The notes beneath the pieces were generated by a model. It worked only from the letters and a program-made list of their open reading frames with translations, was not told where the DNA came from and ran no database searches. From NCBI GenBank assembly GCA_026989265.1, contig JALSJP010000002.1, positions 1-64,000 on the forward strand: 64,000 nt of DNA. Reading direction: 5' to 3'. Source of the DNA: Micavibrio sp. GTDB taxonomy: Bacteria > Pseudomonadota > Alphaproteobacteria > Micavibrionales > Micavibrionaceae. The position numbers were made by a program, and so were the translations under genes. Positions 53,057 through 62,971 of the stretch are shown here, piece by piece; position 1 is the stretch's first letter, and each line of letters starts with the position of its first letter.

Positions 53057-54784
53057 ATGTGGAAACATTCTCGTTATAACGCGATTTCCATTGATGGAGA
53101 GCGTAGATCATCCGTTTATATGGCGCAAAGCAGGCTATCTATTTTGGCAGTGTGCTTTGTGCTTGCCTATTTTATGGTCGTGTTGCGTTTGCTGGATTTA
53201 GCCATTATTCAAGGTGAAGTGAGTAGCTATGACACGGCTAATTCTAAGATTGAAAAATCGCAAGATGTAAGCGCTATCTCGGCGCGGCGCGGTGATATTT
53301 ATGATCGTAACGGATTTTTACTTGCAACAACGCTTAAAACTCCGTCTTTATTTGTTGATCCGTTATTGGTGATTGACGCGGGTTCTTTGAGCGATGATCT
53401 TGCCGTTATTATTCCGCAGCTTGATAAAAGCAAGCTTGATAGAGTTTTACATGCCAAAAATCGTTTTGGCTGGATTGCTCGTAATATCACCCCCGCGCAG
53501 CAGCAAGATATTTTGAATTTAGGTGACCCATCTTTGGGTTTTGAATATGAGTATAAGCGCATCTATCCGCAAGGTGAGCTATTCGCGCATTTGGTGGGTT
53601 ATACTGATCGTGATGGTTTGGGGCTAGCAGGCATTGAGCGCAGCTATAATGATGTTTTAAGCACAGGAAAAGACGTTAATCTAACGCTGGATTTACGGTT
53701 GCAACACGCGGTTAAGCGTGAGTTATCAAAGGCTATTAGTGATTTCACCGCTATTGCTGGCACTGGCGTTATACTTGATGCAAAAACGGGCGAGATTTTG
53801 GCGGGGGTTTCGCTGCCTGATTTTAATCTCAACACCGTAAATAAAGCTAGCAAAAACCAGATGTTTAATCGCCTGACTTTAGGGGTTTATGAGCTTGGCT
53901 CTATGTTTAAAATATTCTCTACTGCCGCGTTATTTGATTTGCATGATGTTGATATGGGAAAAACTTTCGATGCGCGCACGCCTTTGCGCGTTGGGCGTTT
54001 TACCATTAATGATTACCATGCGGAAAAACGTATATTAACCGTGCCAGAGGTGTTTATGCATTCCTCTAATATAGGCAGCGCATTAATGGGTGATATGATT
54101 GGCGGTGAGGCGTTAAGAAAGTTTTACTCTGATTTAGGGCTTTTAGAGCCGATGGATTTTGATATCAGAGAGATCGGCAAGCCGCTTGTTCCTAGTATTT
54201 GGCGCAGATCAACGACTTTGACGGCGTCTTATGGGCATGGGCTTGCTACTACTCCATTGCAGATGAGCGCGGCAGTTGCGAGCGTAGTTAATGGCGGAAT
54301 GCTTGTAAATCCTATGCTTGTAAAGCCTAGCAATGATAATATCAAAAGCGAGATGCGTGTTATGTCGGAGGATACATCTGATAAAATGCGTAAGCTCCTT
54401 AGGCTTGTAGTGACCAAAGGCACTGGCAAAAATGCAGATGTTAAGGGTTTTGCCATTGGCGGGAAAACAGGCACAGCAGAAAAAAGCGTTAATGGGCGTT
54501 ATGATCGCAAAAAGCTTATCTCTTCTTTTGTTGGCGCGTTTCCTATGGATGACCCTAAATACGTGCTTATGATTATGGTGGATGAGCCAAAGGGCAATAA
54601 AAAGAGTTATGGCTATGCTACTGCCGGTTGGGTCGCTGCGCCTGCATTTGCAAGGATTGTAACTTCTATGGCGGCTATATTGGGGTTGCCAGCAGATAAG
54701 TATGATCCGCAAAAAGATATTAGCTTGGAATTATTACCTTATTTATATGATGAAAAGGGAGGAAAGAAACTTGTCTCTTATTGA
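53057..54784 (+). CDS. ftsI: Peptidoglycan transpeptidase FtsI (PBP3)
   Basis: 575 residues. One N-terminal anchor (about 27-50), the pedestal domain, then the transpeptidase motifs: S282-M-F-K, SSN (336-338) and KTGT (470-473). It cross-links septal peptidoglycan with FtsW. The last codons overlap the murE start by 14 nt. Confidence 0.96.
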   Translation: MWKHSRYNAISIDGERRSSVYMAQSRLSILAVCFVLAYFMVVLRLLDLAIIQGEVSSYDTANSKIEKSQDVSAISARRGDIYDRNGFLLATTLKTPSLFVDPLLVIDAGSLSDDLAVIIPQLDKSKLDRVLHAKNRFGWIARNITPAQQQDILNLGDPSLGFEYEYKRIYPQGELFAHLVGYTDRDGLGLAGIERSYNDVLSTGKDVNLTLDLRLQHAVKRELSKAISDFTAIAGTGVILDAKTGEILAGVSLPDFNLNTVNKASKNQMFNRLTLGVYELGSMFKIFSTAALFDLHDVDMGKTFDARTPLRVGRFTINDYHAEKRILTVPEVFMHSSNIGSALMGDMIGGEALRKFYSDLGLLEPMDFDIREIGKPLVPSIWRRSTTLTASYGHGLATTPLQMSAAVASVVNGGMLVNPMLVKPSNDNIKSEMRVMSEDTSDKMRKLLRLVVTKGTGKNADVKGFAIGGKTGTAEKSVNGRYDRKKLISSFVGAFPMDDPKYVLMIMVDEPKGNKKSYGYATAGWVAAPAFARIVTSMAAILGLPADKYDPQKDISLELLPYLYDEKGGKKLVSY

Positions 54785-56165
54785 TCTAGATATTAAATCC
54801 CTAAAAGGTGTAACCCAAGATAGCCGTAAGGTTAAAGATGGCTATCTTTTTGCAGCTTTCCAAGGTGATTTCGTTGATGGATATGATTATATCAGTGACG
54901 CTATTGCTCGCGGGGCATCGGTTATATTATCGGATAGAGATGTGCAAATATCTGGAAATGCAAGACTTTTGTTAGTGGATAACCCGCGAAAAGTCTTTAG
55001 CTATATAGTAGCGGAGTTTTATCAAAATCAGCCCGAACATATCGTTGCGGTAACTGGCACTAATGGCAAAAGCTCGTTTGTGCATTTCGTTAATCAGCTA
55101 TGGCATGCTTTGGGCAAAAAAGGCGCATTTATTGGTACAGGGTCAGGGGCAATGACAACGCCTGACCCTGTGTCATTGCATGAAGCTCTCAACGAATTTT
55201 ATCAAAATAAAGTCACAAATATAGCCATAGAAGCATCTAGTCATGGTCTAGACCAATATCGCATTGATGGCGTGCATGTTGCTGTCGCAGCATTCACAAG
55301 TTTTTCCCAAGATCATTTGGATTACCATGGGAATATGGATGATTATTTCACGGCTAAATCTAGGCTATTCTCCGAGATATTAAAGCAAGGTGGAACTGCT
55401 GTGTTAAATGCGGATATTCCGCGATATAAAGCTCTATTAGAAATATGCAAAGTTAGGGGTATTAAAGTTTTATCATACGGCAAAAATGGCACAGATATTA
55501 AGCTGATTTCTAACATTGTTAAAAGCGCATCTCAACAAATAGAAATTGAGGTTATGGGGGAGGATTATTCCATAGAACTTCCATTGGTTGGAGGCTTTCA
55601 AGTGATGAACGTGCTTTGCGCTCTTGCATGTGTGATATCACAATATCCCGAAAAAACTGCTGAGCTAATCACTGCGCTTTCTAAGCTAGAAGGTGTAACG
55701 GGCAGAATGCAGCATGTTGGCAGTAGTAATATTTATGTGGATTACGCTCATACGCCCGATGCTTTGGAAAATGCTCTTAAATCCCTGCGCCTTCATACGG
55801 ATGCGCGAATTATTTGTGTATTTGGTTGCGGGGGGGATCGTGATAAATCAAAGCGTAGATTGATGGGCGAGGTAGCTTCTCGCATAGCCGATATTGTCAT
55901 TGTAACCGATGATAATCCAAGATCTGAAAATCCTGCTGATATCCGCAAAAAGATCTTAAGCGGGGTTGATAATCATAATTCAAATATCCATGAAATAGCG
56001 GATAGACGCGAGGCGATAAAATTCGCAATTAGCCAAATGGATAAGAACGATATTTTGCTTGTGGCTGGAAAAGGTCATGAGCAAGGTCAAATCTTTGATG
56101 GGCTTGTCGAGCCTTTTGATGATGTGAAAGAGGTCGAAGCTGCAATGGCTCGGCTTAATAATTAA
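54771..56165 (+). CDS. murE: UDP-MurNAc-L-Ala-D-Glu:meso-DAP ligase
   Basis: 464 residues from a TTG at 54771 with GGGAGGAAAG just before it. A longer in-frame frame (54702) lies inside ftsI and lacks family similarity. GTNGKSS (96-102) is the ATP loop, with Ser instead of the common Thr. DYAHTPDAL and DDNPRSENP, the meso-DAP-recognition motif, show that DAP is added. Cytoplasmic step of lipid II synthesis. A 54-nt gap follows, then an ORF where murF would be. Confidence 0.96.
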   Translation: MSLIDLDIKSLKGVTQDSRKVKDGYLFAAFQGDFVDGYDYISDAIARGASVILSDRDVQISGNARLLLVDNPRKVFSYIVAEFYQNQPEHIVAVTGTNGKSSFVHFVNQLWHALGKKGAFIGTGSGAMTTPDPVSLHEALNEFYQNKVTNIAIEASSHGLDQYRIDGVHVAVAAFTSFSQDHLDYHGNMDDYFTAKSRLFSEILKQGGTAVLNADIPRYKALLEICKVRGIKVLSYGKNGTDIKLISNIVKSASQQIEIEVMGEDYSIELPLVGGFQVMNVLCALACVISQYPEKTAELITALSKLEGVTGRMQHVGSSNIYVDYAHTPDALENALKSLRLHTDARIICVFGCGGDRDKSKRRLMGEVASRIADIVIVTDDNPRSENPADIRKKILSGVDNHNSNIHEIADRREAIKFAISQMDKNDILLVAGKGHEQGQIFDGLVEPFDDVKEVEAAMARLNN

Positions 56166-56219
56166 AGTAAGTAACTAGTAAAATTGCGTGCAATGCGTGA
56201 TATATTAAGGAAGTAAAAT

Positions 56220-56684
56220 ATGATTGAGAATAATCGCTATTATTGGTCTCACCTAAAGACAAAGACTGCATCAGTTAGGGTAAGGCCTAAAAAGCCGGAA
56301 AAGGGCGTGGTTTTTCGTGTTGGTAATATGATTGACCTTGGTGCGGGCAGGCAAACTATCATGCTAGAGCATGTGGATTGTCCAAAAACCTATGGCAAGC
56401 GCAGCGGTGATGATGGCGCTGCTATCCCATTTTGCATGGGAGAGCTTGATTTTATATATACATCAAAGGGTAAACCAAAGGTTCAAAATGTGAGTAATTT
56501 ACTTTCTACTCTTTACAAAGGTGAGAATGTTGAGAAAATAGTATCCGAGGTCTTAGCACCAGGTGATTTGCTGGTTTTCAAGCAAGGGCAAGGCGGGGCA
56601 AAAGTTGAAATGGTACAAGCTTTGCGAGTAGTAAAAGAAAACTCGTATAAGAAACAAGCAGGTAATAAACGCAATGCTCTATAA
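56220..56684 (+). CDS. Stand-alone MurF C-terminal-domain-like protein at the murF position
   Basis: 154 residues with an AGGAAG site 6 nt before the ATG. GNMIDLG (35-41) resembles the GDMxELG of MurF domain 3, and [16 protein letters not shown] then MVQAL (115-135) resembles its GDxxLVKGSRxxxME..V..AL end. The N-terminal substrate domain and the central ATPase domain (GTNGKT, DDSYNA) are absent here and in the 54-nt gap upstream. It cannot itself be a complete D-Ala-D-Ala-adding enzyme. It overlaps mraY by 11 nt, so it is part of the operon. It could be a relic, a regulatory or scaffold domain, or half of a split ligase. The similarity was judged by eye. Confidence 0.6.
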   Translation: MIENNRYYWSHLKTKTASVRVRPKKPEKGVVFRVGNMIDLGAGRQTIMLEHVDCPKTYGKRSGDDGAAIPFCMGELDFIYTSKGKPKVQNVSNLLSTLYKGENVEKIVSEVLAPGDLLVFKQGQGGAKVEMVQALRVVKENSYKKQAGNKRNAL

Positions 56685-57759
56685 TTTACTAACTCCATAT
56701 GCAGATCAATTTTTGTTCTTTGATCTGTTTCGCTCGGTAACTTTTAGAGCGGGAGGAGCGATTGTAACATCATTAATTATTTGCTTTTTGATCGCGCCTT
56801 TTACTATTCGGTGGCTGAAAGCCAAGCAAAAAGAAGGGCAGCCAATCCGTGAGAATGGTCCTGAAACGCATTTCAAAAAGGCGGGAACGCCAACAATGGG
56901 CGGGCTTATGATATTGATATCTGTTTGTATTAGCACATTGATATGGGCTGATCTAACTAATCCATTCATATGGTATTCCCTGCTTATCATGGTGGGGTAC
57001 GGGGCGATTGGCTTTGCGGATGATTACCTAAAACTCACCAAGCGCAACACAAAAGGGCTTTCGGGCAGGCTTAAAATATTAGGGCAAGTGATTATCGGAA
57101 CTATCGTTACAATCGGCATTATGGGCGCTCTTCCTGATGGTCTGCAAACCCACGTCGCGCCGCCATTTTTCAAAGATGTGCTTATTAATTTATCATGGTT
57201 TTTTATTCCATGGTCGCTGATTGTTATGATTGGCGCATCAAACGCGGTTAATCTAACGGATGGTCTTGATGGTCTTGCTATTGTGCCAGTAGCCATTGCT
57301 GCGGCTTGTTTTGGGCTGATAGCCTACCTTGTCGGGCGCGTGGATTTCTCCGAATATTTATATCTGCACCATGTCGCGGGAACTTCTGAGCTTGCGATTA
57401 TTTGCGGTGCATTAATCGGCGGAGCAATGGGTTTTTTATGGTATAATGCCCCGCCTGCTGCGATATTTATGGGCGATACAGGTTCGCTTGCAATGGGCGG
57501 TTTTATTGGCGCGATAGCTGTAATGACAAAGCATGAGATTGTCTTGGCAATTATTGGCGGGCTATTTGTGTTAGAGGCGTTATCTGTAATTATTCAAGTG
57601 GCATCCTTTAAGCTTACAGGAAAGCGCGTATTTGCTATGGCTCCTATTCATCATCATTTCGAGAAAAAGGGCTGGTCAGAATCACAAATAGTCATAAGAT
57701 TTTGGATTATAGCAGTTATTTTAGCTTTAGTTGGACTCGCCACGCTAAAATTGAGATAG
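56674..57759 (+). CDS. mraY: Phospho-N-acetylmuramoyl-pentapeptide transferase
   Basis: 361 residues, ten membrane spans expected. [33 protein letters not shown] and [11 protein letters not shown] carry the catalytic Asp residues; [12 protein letters not shown] is the conserved His motif. It makes lipid I from UDP-MurNAc-pentapeptide and undecaprenyl phosphate. Its presence requires a pentapeptide donor, hence a MurF activity somewhere. Confidence 0.97.
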   Translation: MLYNLLTPYADQFLFFDLFRSVTFRAGGAIVTSLIICFLIAPFTIRWLKAKQKEGQPIRENGPETHFKKAGTPTMGGLMILISVCISTLIWADLTNPFIWYSLLIMVGYGAIGFADDYLKLTKRNTKGLSGRLKILGQVIIGTIVTIGIMGALPDGLQTHVAPPFFKDVLINLSWFFIPWSLIVMIGASNAVNLTDGLDGLAIVPVAIAAACFGLIAYLVGRVDFSEYLYLHHVAGTSELAIICGALIGGAMGFLWYNAPPAAIFMGDTGSLAMGGFIGAIAVMTKHEIVLAIIGGLFVLEALSVIIQVASFKLTGKRVFAMAPIHHHFEKKGWSESQIVIRFWIIAVILALVGLATLKLR

Positions 57760-57766
57760 TATCAAA

Positions 57767-59167
57767 ATGAGTGAGATTAAAGACTTTGTTAAATCGCTAA
57801 ATGGCAAGCCAGTGCTTATATTTGGGCTTGGTCGCTCTGGCATGTCTTGTGTAAAAGCCCTTCAAAAAGCAGGCGCAAATATTGTGGTTGGTGATGATAA
57901 CCCAGCAAATCTTGAAGATTTAAAAGATATTAAGATATTAGACACTGCCCATGATGATTTATCTAAATATGCTTATCTGGTTTTATCGGCAGGAATCCCC
58001 CTAACTCACCCAACGCCGCATGATATCGTGGTAAAAGCCAAATTAGCGGGGCTTGATATTATATGTGATATAGAATTATTCGCCCATATCTATCCCGATA
58101 TTAAGACAATCGGCGTTACGGGGACTAATGGCAAGTCAACTACTGCAACGCTTATGCATCATATTTTAAATGATTGCGGGGTAACGGCGCAGCTTGGCGG
58201 TAATATTGGCACTCCTGTATTTGATTTTGATATGGATAATAAGGATCAATGGATAGTACTTGAAATGTCATCATTTCAAATAGATTTATGCCCTGAATTC
58301 CGCCCCGATATTGCGGTAATTTTAAACATCACCCCCGATCATTTAGACCGCCATGGCACTATGGATAATTATATGGAGGTAAAAGAGCGCATTTCCGAAC
58401 TTTCGAAAAACAGTGATTACAACAGCGCAATTATTTGCAGTGATGACCCTTATACGCAGAAAATCTATGATAGAGCAAAAGAGCTTGGTCTGCGCGAAGT
58501 GATAGAGGTATCAACCCTAAAATCCATGATTGGTGGGGTTTATGTTCAAGGTGATATTTTATTTGATGAAACGGGCGATAGCCCCATAGAAGTCGGCGAC
58601 TTATCATCAATATCAAATTTATTAGGAATCCATAATTATCAAAATGCCGCATGCGCCTATGCTGCTATGATTAAAATAGGGTTAGAGCAAGGTAATATAT
58701 GGGAATCCTTTCAAACATTTGCAGGGCTAAATCATCGTCAATACCATGTGCGCACAATAAACGGCGTTGATTATATTAATGACAGCAAGGCAACTAATGC
58801 AGCTTCTACCGCTGTAGCTCTAGGATGCAGGGAAAATGTTTACTGGATAGTAGGCGGGCGGCAAAAGAAAACAGGGCTAGAGGGGCTGGAAGAGTTTTTC
58901 CCACATATAAAGCATGCTTTTCTTATTGGTGAGAGTACAGAGGATTTCGCCGATTGGCTGGGTAAATACGGGGTGGAATATTCACGCTGTTATGAGCTTG
59001 AAGCCGCAGTTACAAAGGCGCATTTAATCGCGCAGGAAAATCGCGGGCAGCCTAAAGGGGCGGGGGTGGTGCTGCTTTCTCCTGCTTGCGCATCATTTGA
59101 TCAGTTTAAATCATTTGAGGATCGCGGGGATGAATTCGCTAAAATAGTTAAGGCTTTGGAAGAATGA
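57767..59167 (+). CDS. murD: UDP-MurNAc-L-Ala:D-Glu ligase
   Basis: 466 residues. The N-terminal Rossmann VLIFGLGRSGMSCVKAL, the ATP loop GVTGTNGKSTT and the NDSKATNAAST motif are present. Adds D-Glu to UDP-MurNAc-L-Ala in the cytoplasm. It begins 7 nt after mraY and overlaps ftsW by 4 nt (ATGA). Confidence 0.96.
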   Translation: MSEIKDFVKSLNGKPVLIFGLGRSGMSCVKALQKAGANIVVGDDNPANLEDLKDIKILDTAHDDLSKYAYLVLSAGIPLTHPTPHDIVVKAKLAGLDIICDIELFAHIYPDIKTIGVTGTNGKSTTATLMHHILNDCGVTAQLGGNIGTPVFDFDMDNKDQWIVLEMSSFQIDLCPEFRPDIAVILNITPDHLDRHGTMDNYMEVKERISELSKNSDYNSAIICSDDPYTQKIYDRAKELGLREVIEVSTLKSMIGGVYVQGDILFDETGDSPIEVGDLSSISNLLGIHNYQNAACAYAAMIKIGLEQGNIWESFQTFAGLNHRQYHVRTINGVDYINDSKATNAASTAVALGCRENVYWIVGGRQKKTGLEGLEEFFPHIKHAFLIGESTEDFADWLGKYGVEYSRCYELEAAVTKAHLIAQENRGQPKGAGVVLLSPACASFDQFKSFEDRGDEFAKIVKALEE

Positions 59168-60399
59168 GCGCATCTAATCAACCCCAAGCTTTCACGCGCA
59201 TGGATAAGTCATTTTTGGGCTCGTGGTGGTGGACGGTTGATCGCGCTATGCTTGGTTGTGTCATTGCATTGATCGTGCTTGGCGTTGCTATCGTGGCAAC
59301 TTCCAGCCCATCAGTAGCGCAGCGCATAGGTGCATCAAGTGATTACTATTTTATTATAAAACATATGGTGTTTTTGCTTCCTACTATTTTCTTGATAATC
59401 TCTATATCAATGTTTAGTCCGCGTTATATCTGGCGGATTTCTAGCCTGATATTTTTAGGCGGGATAGTTATGATGATTCTTGTGCTTATGCTGGGGGTAG
59501 AGGAAAAGGGAGCAAGGCGCTGGATCAGGATCATGGGGTTTTCCTTGCAGCCTAGCGAGTTTATAAAACCCGCCTTTGCCGTAGTTGTGGCGTGGTTCAT
59601 AACTTTGCAGCGAAAAAAAGATCAGCAAGCCTTGAGTGTTATCCATAAAGGTGAAAATAGTAAAAAGCCGTTTCCTATATACTATGCTGCAGTTTTTGGA
59701 GTATATGTAACGGTGCTAGCCCTTTTGATTATGCAGCCTGACCTTGGCATGAGCGTAGTTATTACAATTATAATTGCTGTGCAGGTTTTTATAGCAGGGC
59801 TTCGTTTCCGTTATATGGCAGGCGTTTTTGCTGCTTTATCTGCTGGTCTTACCATAGCATATTTCTCACTTTATCATGTGCAAAGCCGTATTGATAGGTT
59901 CTTTGACCCTAGTAGCGGTGATAATTATCAAGTTGAAAGATCGCTTGCTGCCATTAAGAAAGGCGGTCTTGTTGGCGTAGGTGCAGGGCAGGGTGTTGAG
60001 AAAACAACTATACCTGATGCTCATGCGGATTTCACTTTTTCTGTCCTGATAGAAGAAGGCGGGGTTTTATTTGCATTTATAATTATATCCCTATTCTTGT
60101 TTATTTTATTGCGTGGCTTTAAGCGCTTGCAAGAAGCAAGTGATGATTTCTCTGTATTAGCGGCAGGCGGACTGCTTGCAATGTTTGGCGTGCAATCATT
60201 AATTCATATGGGGTCTAGTATAAATTTAATTCCAACAAAGGGCATGACGCTGCCTTTTATTAGCTATGGCGGGTCATCTCTAGTATCAATGGGGATTGCT
60301 ATGGGCATGGTTTTGGCATTAACGCGCTATAAAAGCCGTGGCTCTATTTCTCGTAGTAGTTTGAAGATGCGCCGCGCATCTGATAAGGATAGTAAATGA
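59164..60399 (+). CDS. ftsW: Septal peptidoglycan glycosyltransferase FtsW
   Basis: 411 residues of the SEDS family with about 10 membrane spans. QPSEFIKPAFAVVVAW holds conserved charged residues, and GGSSLVSMGIAMGMVLAL and INLIPTKGMTLPFISYGGSS are the C-terminal SEDS signature. It polymerises lipid II at the septum with FtsI. Four-nt overlaps with murD and murG imply coupled translation. Confidence 0.96.
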   Translation: MSASNQPQAFTRMDKSFLGSWWWTVDRAMLGCVIALIVLGVAIVATSSPSVAQRIGASSDYYFIIKHMVFLLPTIFLIISISMFSPRYIWRISSLIFLGGIVMMILVLMLGVEEKGARRWIRIMGFSLQPSEFIKPAFAVVVAWFITLQRKKDQQALSVIHKGENSKKPFPIYYAAVFGVYVTVLALLIMQPDLGMSVVITIIIAVQVFIAGLRFRYMAGVFAALSAGLTIAYFSLYHVQSRIDRFFDPSSGDNYQVERSLAAIKKGGLVGVGAGQGVEKTTIPDAHADFTFSVLIEEGGVLFAFIIISLFLFILLRGFKRLQEASDDFSVLAAGGLLAMFGVQSLIHMGSSINLIPTKGMTLPFISYGGSSLVSMGIAMGMVLALTRYKSRGSISRSSLKMRRASDKDSK

Positions 60400-61517
60400 G
60401 TAATAGTAATAAGTCATATTATATATTAATAAGTGCAGGCGGTACGGGCGGTCATATGAGTCCTGCTAGCGCGCTTGCTAGTGATTTACTCGGCAGGGGA
60501 TATAGGGTTGAGCTTATAACCGATAATCGCGGCATGCAGTTTTCCTCTATGTTTGAAGGTCTTGCTATACATATTGTTCGCTCTGGCACTGCTCGCGCTG
60601 GTATTATGGGTAAGGTAAAAGGAGCATTAAATCTTGGGCTTGGCATATTACATGCCCTTAGGCTGGTTAGCTCTTTAAATCCTGATCTTGTGGTTGGGTT
60701 TGGCGGCTATCCTTCCGTTCCTGCTGTATTTGCAGCGCAAAAATTAAATATTCCAACCATATTGCATGAACAAAATGCTATTATCGGCAAGGCAAACGCT
60801 TTTCTTGCGCCAAATGCAGAGCGCATTGCCCTATCTATGAGGGCTATAAGCGGGCTTGAGGGGGACGAAAAATATCGCAGCGTTATAACGGGCAATCCTG
60901 TTCGCCCTGAAATATCCGTGCTTTATGATGATGAATATGAGGCTTTATCTGATGAAAGCGACATGCGAATTTTAGTTATGGGCGGCTCTCTTGGCGCAAC
61001 AGTGTTTAGTGATATTGTGCCAAAATCAATGGCTCGCCTTTCTGAAGAATATCGCACTCGCCTTAAAATCGTGCAGCAATGCCGCAAAGTTGATATCGAG
61101 GCAGTCAGAGCCATATATAAAGACGCTGGCATAGATGCGCAGCTATCAGTTTTCTTTGATGACGTGGCAGGAGAGCTGCAAAAGGCGCATCTTGTAATTG
61201 CAAGATCAGGGGCAAGCACGGTTGCAGAAGTTTCAATCGCGGGAAAGCCTGCAATATACGTTCCCTATCCTCACCATAAAGACCAGCAGCAAAAGAAAAA
61301 TGCTATCGCTATTTCTGATACAGGCGGTGCTTGGGTAATGGAAGAGGTGGTCTTTACCGAAGATGCCTTGCTTGCAAAAATAGAGGGTTTCTTTCAAAAT
61401 CCGCAAAGCTTGTCTAAGGCGGCTATAAATGCTAAATCTTGCGGCAAGCCTGATGCAGCAAAAAAGCTTGGTAATTTAGTTACCGCTATTGTTGCTGACC
61501 AGATAAGTTATAAATAG
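60396..61517 (+). CDS. murG: Undecaprenyl-PP-MurNAc-pentapeptide GlcNAc transferase
   Basis: 373 residues, GT28 family. GGTGGHMSPASALA near the N-terminus, LHEQNAIIGKAN and the UDP-GlcNAc site RSGASTVAEVSIAGKPAIYV are diagnostic. It converts lipid I to lipid II at the inner leaflet. It overlaps ftsW by 4 nt; murC begins 11 nt after. Confidence 0.96.
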   Translation: MSNSNKSYYILISAGGTGGHMSPASALASDLLGRGYRVELITDNRGMQFSSMFEGLAIHIVRSGTARAGIMGKVKGALNLGLGILHALRLVSSLNPDLVVGFGGYPSVPAVFAAQKLNIPTILHEQNAIIGKANAFLAPNAERIALSMRAISGLEGDEKYRSVITGNPVRPEISVLYDDEYEALSDESDMRILVMGGSLGATVFSDIVPKSMARLSEEYRTRLKIVQQCRKVDIEAVRAIYKDAGIDAQLSVFFDDVAGELQKAHLVIARSGASTVAEVSIAGKPAIYVPYPHHKDQQQKKNAIAISDTGGAWVMEEVVFTEDALLAKIEGFFQNPQSLSKAAINAKSCGKPDAAKKLGNLVTAIVADQISYK

Positions 61518-61528
61518 GAATAAATAAA

Positions 61529-62971
61529 ATGAGAATGATGTCGCCTGATATAGGCACGCTGCACTTTATTGGTATTGGCGGGATAGGGATGAGCGGTATT
61601 GCGTTGCTCCTTAAATCCCTTGGCTATGACGTGCAAGGCTCTGATATTGCCGATAATGCAAATGTTAAGCGCATGATTGATATGGGGGTGCGCATTTCTA
61701 TCGGGCATGACGCGGGTAATATCTATGGGAAGGGCGGCGAGCTGCCCGCCGTGGTTGTAATATCTTCCGCTGTTAAGGATGATAATGTTGAGCTGGTAGC
61801 CGCGCGTACTGCCAAAGTTCCAGTAATTGGGCGTGCTGAAATGCTAGCCGAGCTTATGCGCCTTAAATCCGCGGTTGCAGTTGCGGGAACTCATGGAAAA
61901 ACTACAACTACTTCAATGGTTGGGCAGATGCTAGATCAAGCGGGGCTTGATCCCACTATTGTTAATGGCGGCATAGTTAATGCGTACGGCACTAATACTA
62001 GATTTGGTCAAAGTGACTGGATGGTAGTGGAAGCGGATGAAAGCGATGGCAGTTTTATCCGCCTTCCCGCAACTGTTGCAGTGGTAACGAATATTGACCC
62101 CGAGCATATGGATCATTACGGCTCGTTTGATCGGGTGAAGCAGGCATATAAACGCTTTGTGCTTAATTTGCCCTTTCATGGCTATGCGCTTTTATGCATT
62201 GATCACCCTGAAGTTCAAAGCCTTGCTGCGCAAGTATCGGATCGCAAGATAATAACTTATGGCTTTAATCCACAAGCCGATATCAGAGCGGAAAATATAT
62301 TCTCTGATGCAAATGGCAGCAGGTTTGATGTAATATTTAGCGGATGGCTTTCAGATGATGGACAAGAGCAGATTATCAAGGATATTCATTTATCCATGCT
62401 AGGCAGGCATAATGTTCAAAACTCATTAGTAGCATTAGGCGTTGCTAAGGAAATGGGCGTATCTGCTGATAAAATGAAGGTGGCTATGGCTAATTTTGGC
62501 GGGGTAAAACGCCGCTTTACCAAAACTGGCGTAGCGTGCGGAGTTACTATTATTGATGACTACGCTCACCACCCCGTTGAAATTGACGTAGTGCTTAAAA
62601 CTGCGCGAGATGCAGTTAAAAAGGCGGGCGGCAACGTCATAGCCGTGATGCAGCCCCACAGATATACGCGCCTTAGTGATCTATATGAAGAATTTTGCCG
62701 CTGTTTTAATGATGCGGATCACGTGATTATCACGGATGTTTTTGAAGCTGGGGAAGTCCCTATTGATGGCGTTGATAAACATTATCTTGCTGAGGGCATT
62801 AAAAGCCACGGGCATCGCTCGGTCATTACATTAGATAATAAGAATGACTTGCCTGATATATTGTCGGATATTGCAAATTCAGGTGATTATATTATTCTGA
62901 TGGGCGCGGGTAATATTACGGCTATGGCTTATGAGCTGCCTGATTTGCTAGTTAAGGCTATGGGCAAATGA
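61529..62971 (+). CDS. murC: UDP-MurNAc:L-Ala ligase
   Basis: 480 residues. HFIGIGGIGMSGIALL is the nucleotide-sugar fold, AGTHGKTTTTSMVG the ATP loop, EADESDGSF and IDDYAHHPVEI the catalytic-site motifs, distinguishing MurC from MurD/E/F. It adds the first residue of the stem peptide. A TAGGAATAAA site precedes the ATG; murB overlaps its end by 4 nt. Confidence 0.97.
   Translation: MRMMSPDIGTLHFIGIGGIGMSGIALLLKSLGYDVQGSDIADNANVKRMIDMGVRISIGHDAGNIYGKGGELPAVVVISSAVKDDNVELVAARTAKVPVIGRAEMLAELMRLKSAVAVAGTHGKTTTTSMVGQMLDQAGLDPTIVNGGIVNAYGTNTRFGQSDWMVVEADESDGSFIRLPATVAVVTNIDPEHMDHYGSFDRVKQAYKRFVLNLPFHGYALLCIDHPEVQSLAAQVSDRKIITYGFNPQADIRAENIFSDANGSRFDVIFSGWLSDDGQEQIIKDIHLSMLGRHNVQNSLVALGVAKEMGVSADKMKVAMANFGGVKRRFTKTGVACGVTIIDDYAHHPVEIDVVLKTARDAVKKAGGNVIAVMQPHRYTRLSDLYEEFCRCFNDADHVIITDVFEAGEVPIDGVDKHYLAEGIKSHGHRSVITLDNKNDLPDILSDIANSGDYIILMGAGNITAMAYELPDLLVKAMGK

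Noticed and set aside
62710-62725. ATCACGTGAT, a second palindrome around CACGTG
   Set aside because: It lacks the GTTTC/GAAAC flanks of parS and lies in murC coding sequence.
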